Assembly: GCF_000002075.1 (NCBI RefSeq)
Contig: NW_004797469.1
Coordinates: 761,093 to 825,092, forward strand
Reading direction: 5' to 3'
Length of the DNA stretch: 64,000 bases
Source of the DNA: Aplysia californica
Taxonomy: Eukaryota; Mollusca; Gastropoda; Aplysiida; Aplysiidae
The position numbers and the translations under genes are program-made. Of the stretch, positions 63,850-64,000 are shown one piece after another. Numbering within the stretch: position 1 is the stretch's first letter; the number at the start of each line of letters is the position of its first letter. The notes under the pieces were generated by a model, which was given only the letters and a program-made list of their open reading frames with translations, searched no databases and was not told where the DNA came from.

Positions 63850-64000
63850 CAGTCAAATCTGCTCTAATGGCTACCTGTCCAAAACTGCCATCTGTACAGA
63901 CGACCACTTCCCATTTTTCCTCTTGGATGTGAAAAAATATCACAGTGACACTGTCCAAGATATCCACCTGTCTCAGACAGCCACTTTTCTCTTTAACAAT
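63850..64000 (+). mobile_element. Pogo-like MITE, cut by window edge
   Basis: TA followed by cagtcaaatctgctctaat, then ggctacctgtccaaaactgc and cacctgtctcagacagccac, the same style of end and interior as 44535 and 48833. Confidence 0.45.

Overview
This window is nuclear DNA of an animal, not a prokaryote: coding parts are short exons with GT/AG introns, polyadenylation signals replace operons, and most of the sequence is non-LTR retrotransposons, tRNA-derived SINEs, MITEs and microsatellites. The repeat style and the protein matches suggest a lophotrochozoan, most likely a gastropod mollusc. That placement is inference; no lineage-specific marker proves it. There is one 100-N assembly gap (28385-28484).

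Four host genes are visible. (1) KAT5/Tip60 (+): its last two coding exons, 7054-7216 and 11126-11342, with a long 3' UTR to about 13480. (2) A four-exon gene (+, 19317-33165) assembled here from splice phase: signal peptide, short pro-region and a terminal cysteine-rich ShK-like module, 131 residues. It matches no named gene I know. (3) PSMA6, proteasome alpha-6 (-, 33732-47970): complete, seven exons, 246 residues, the same length as the human protein. (4) SLC35B2, the Golgi PAPS transporter (+): its first two coding exons, 60420-60630 and 63456-63616, running off the right edge. Genes 2 and 3 converge tail to tail, and their poly(A) signals lie about 25 bp apart near 33.27-33.30 kb.

Repeats fill the rest. 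0-2.4 kb: LINE with RNase H. 4.3-6.5 kb: foldback repeat and a 500-bp SINE. 7.2-11.1 kb: KAT5 intron with a MITE and a hAT fossil. 13.7-19 kb: Tc1 end, LINE and a broken Ty3/Gypsy fossil. 19.3-33 kb: the secreted-protein gene, whose introns hold long microsatellites, a LINE, a ZMYM1-like hAT fossil, an RTE-like LINE carrying a SINE, an EN-RT-RNase H LINE and a Tc1 fragment. 33.7-48 kb: PSMA6, whose introns hold SINEs, a TTAA-flanked MITE, a TA-flanked MITE and a 2.45-kb element with 35-bp inverted repeats that contains three other insertions. 48-60.4 kb: intergenic repeats, including two LINEs each interrupted by SINEs. 60.4-64 kb: SLC35B2 with a foldback element in its intron.

At least fifteen retroposons of three different body types share one 3' tail (gcgccgtaaaac and flanks), and the first LINE ends in a recognisable version of it. 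This points to one reverse transcriptase having mobilised several SINE families. Several very small inverted-repeat insertions keep clean 8-10 bp target duplications, including a 33-bp palindrome that is little more than two transposon ends.
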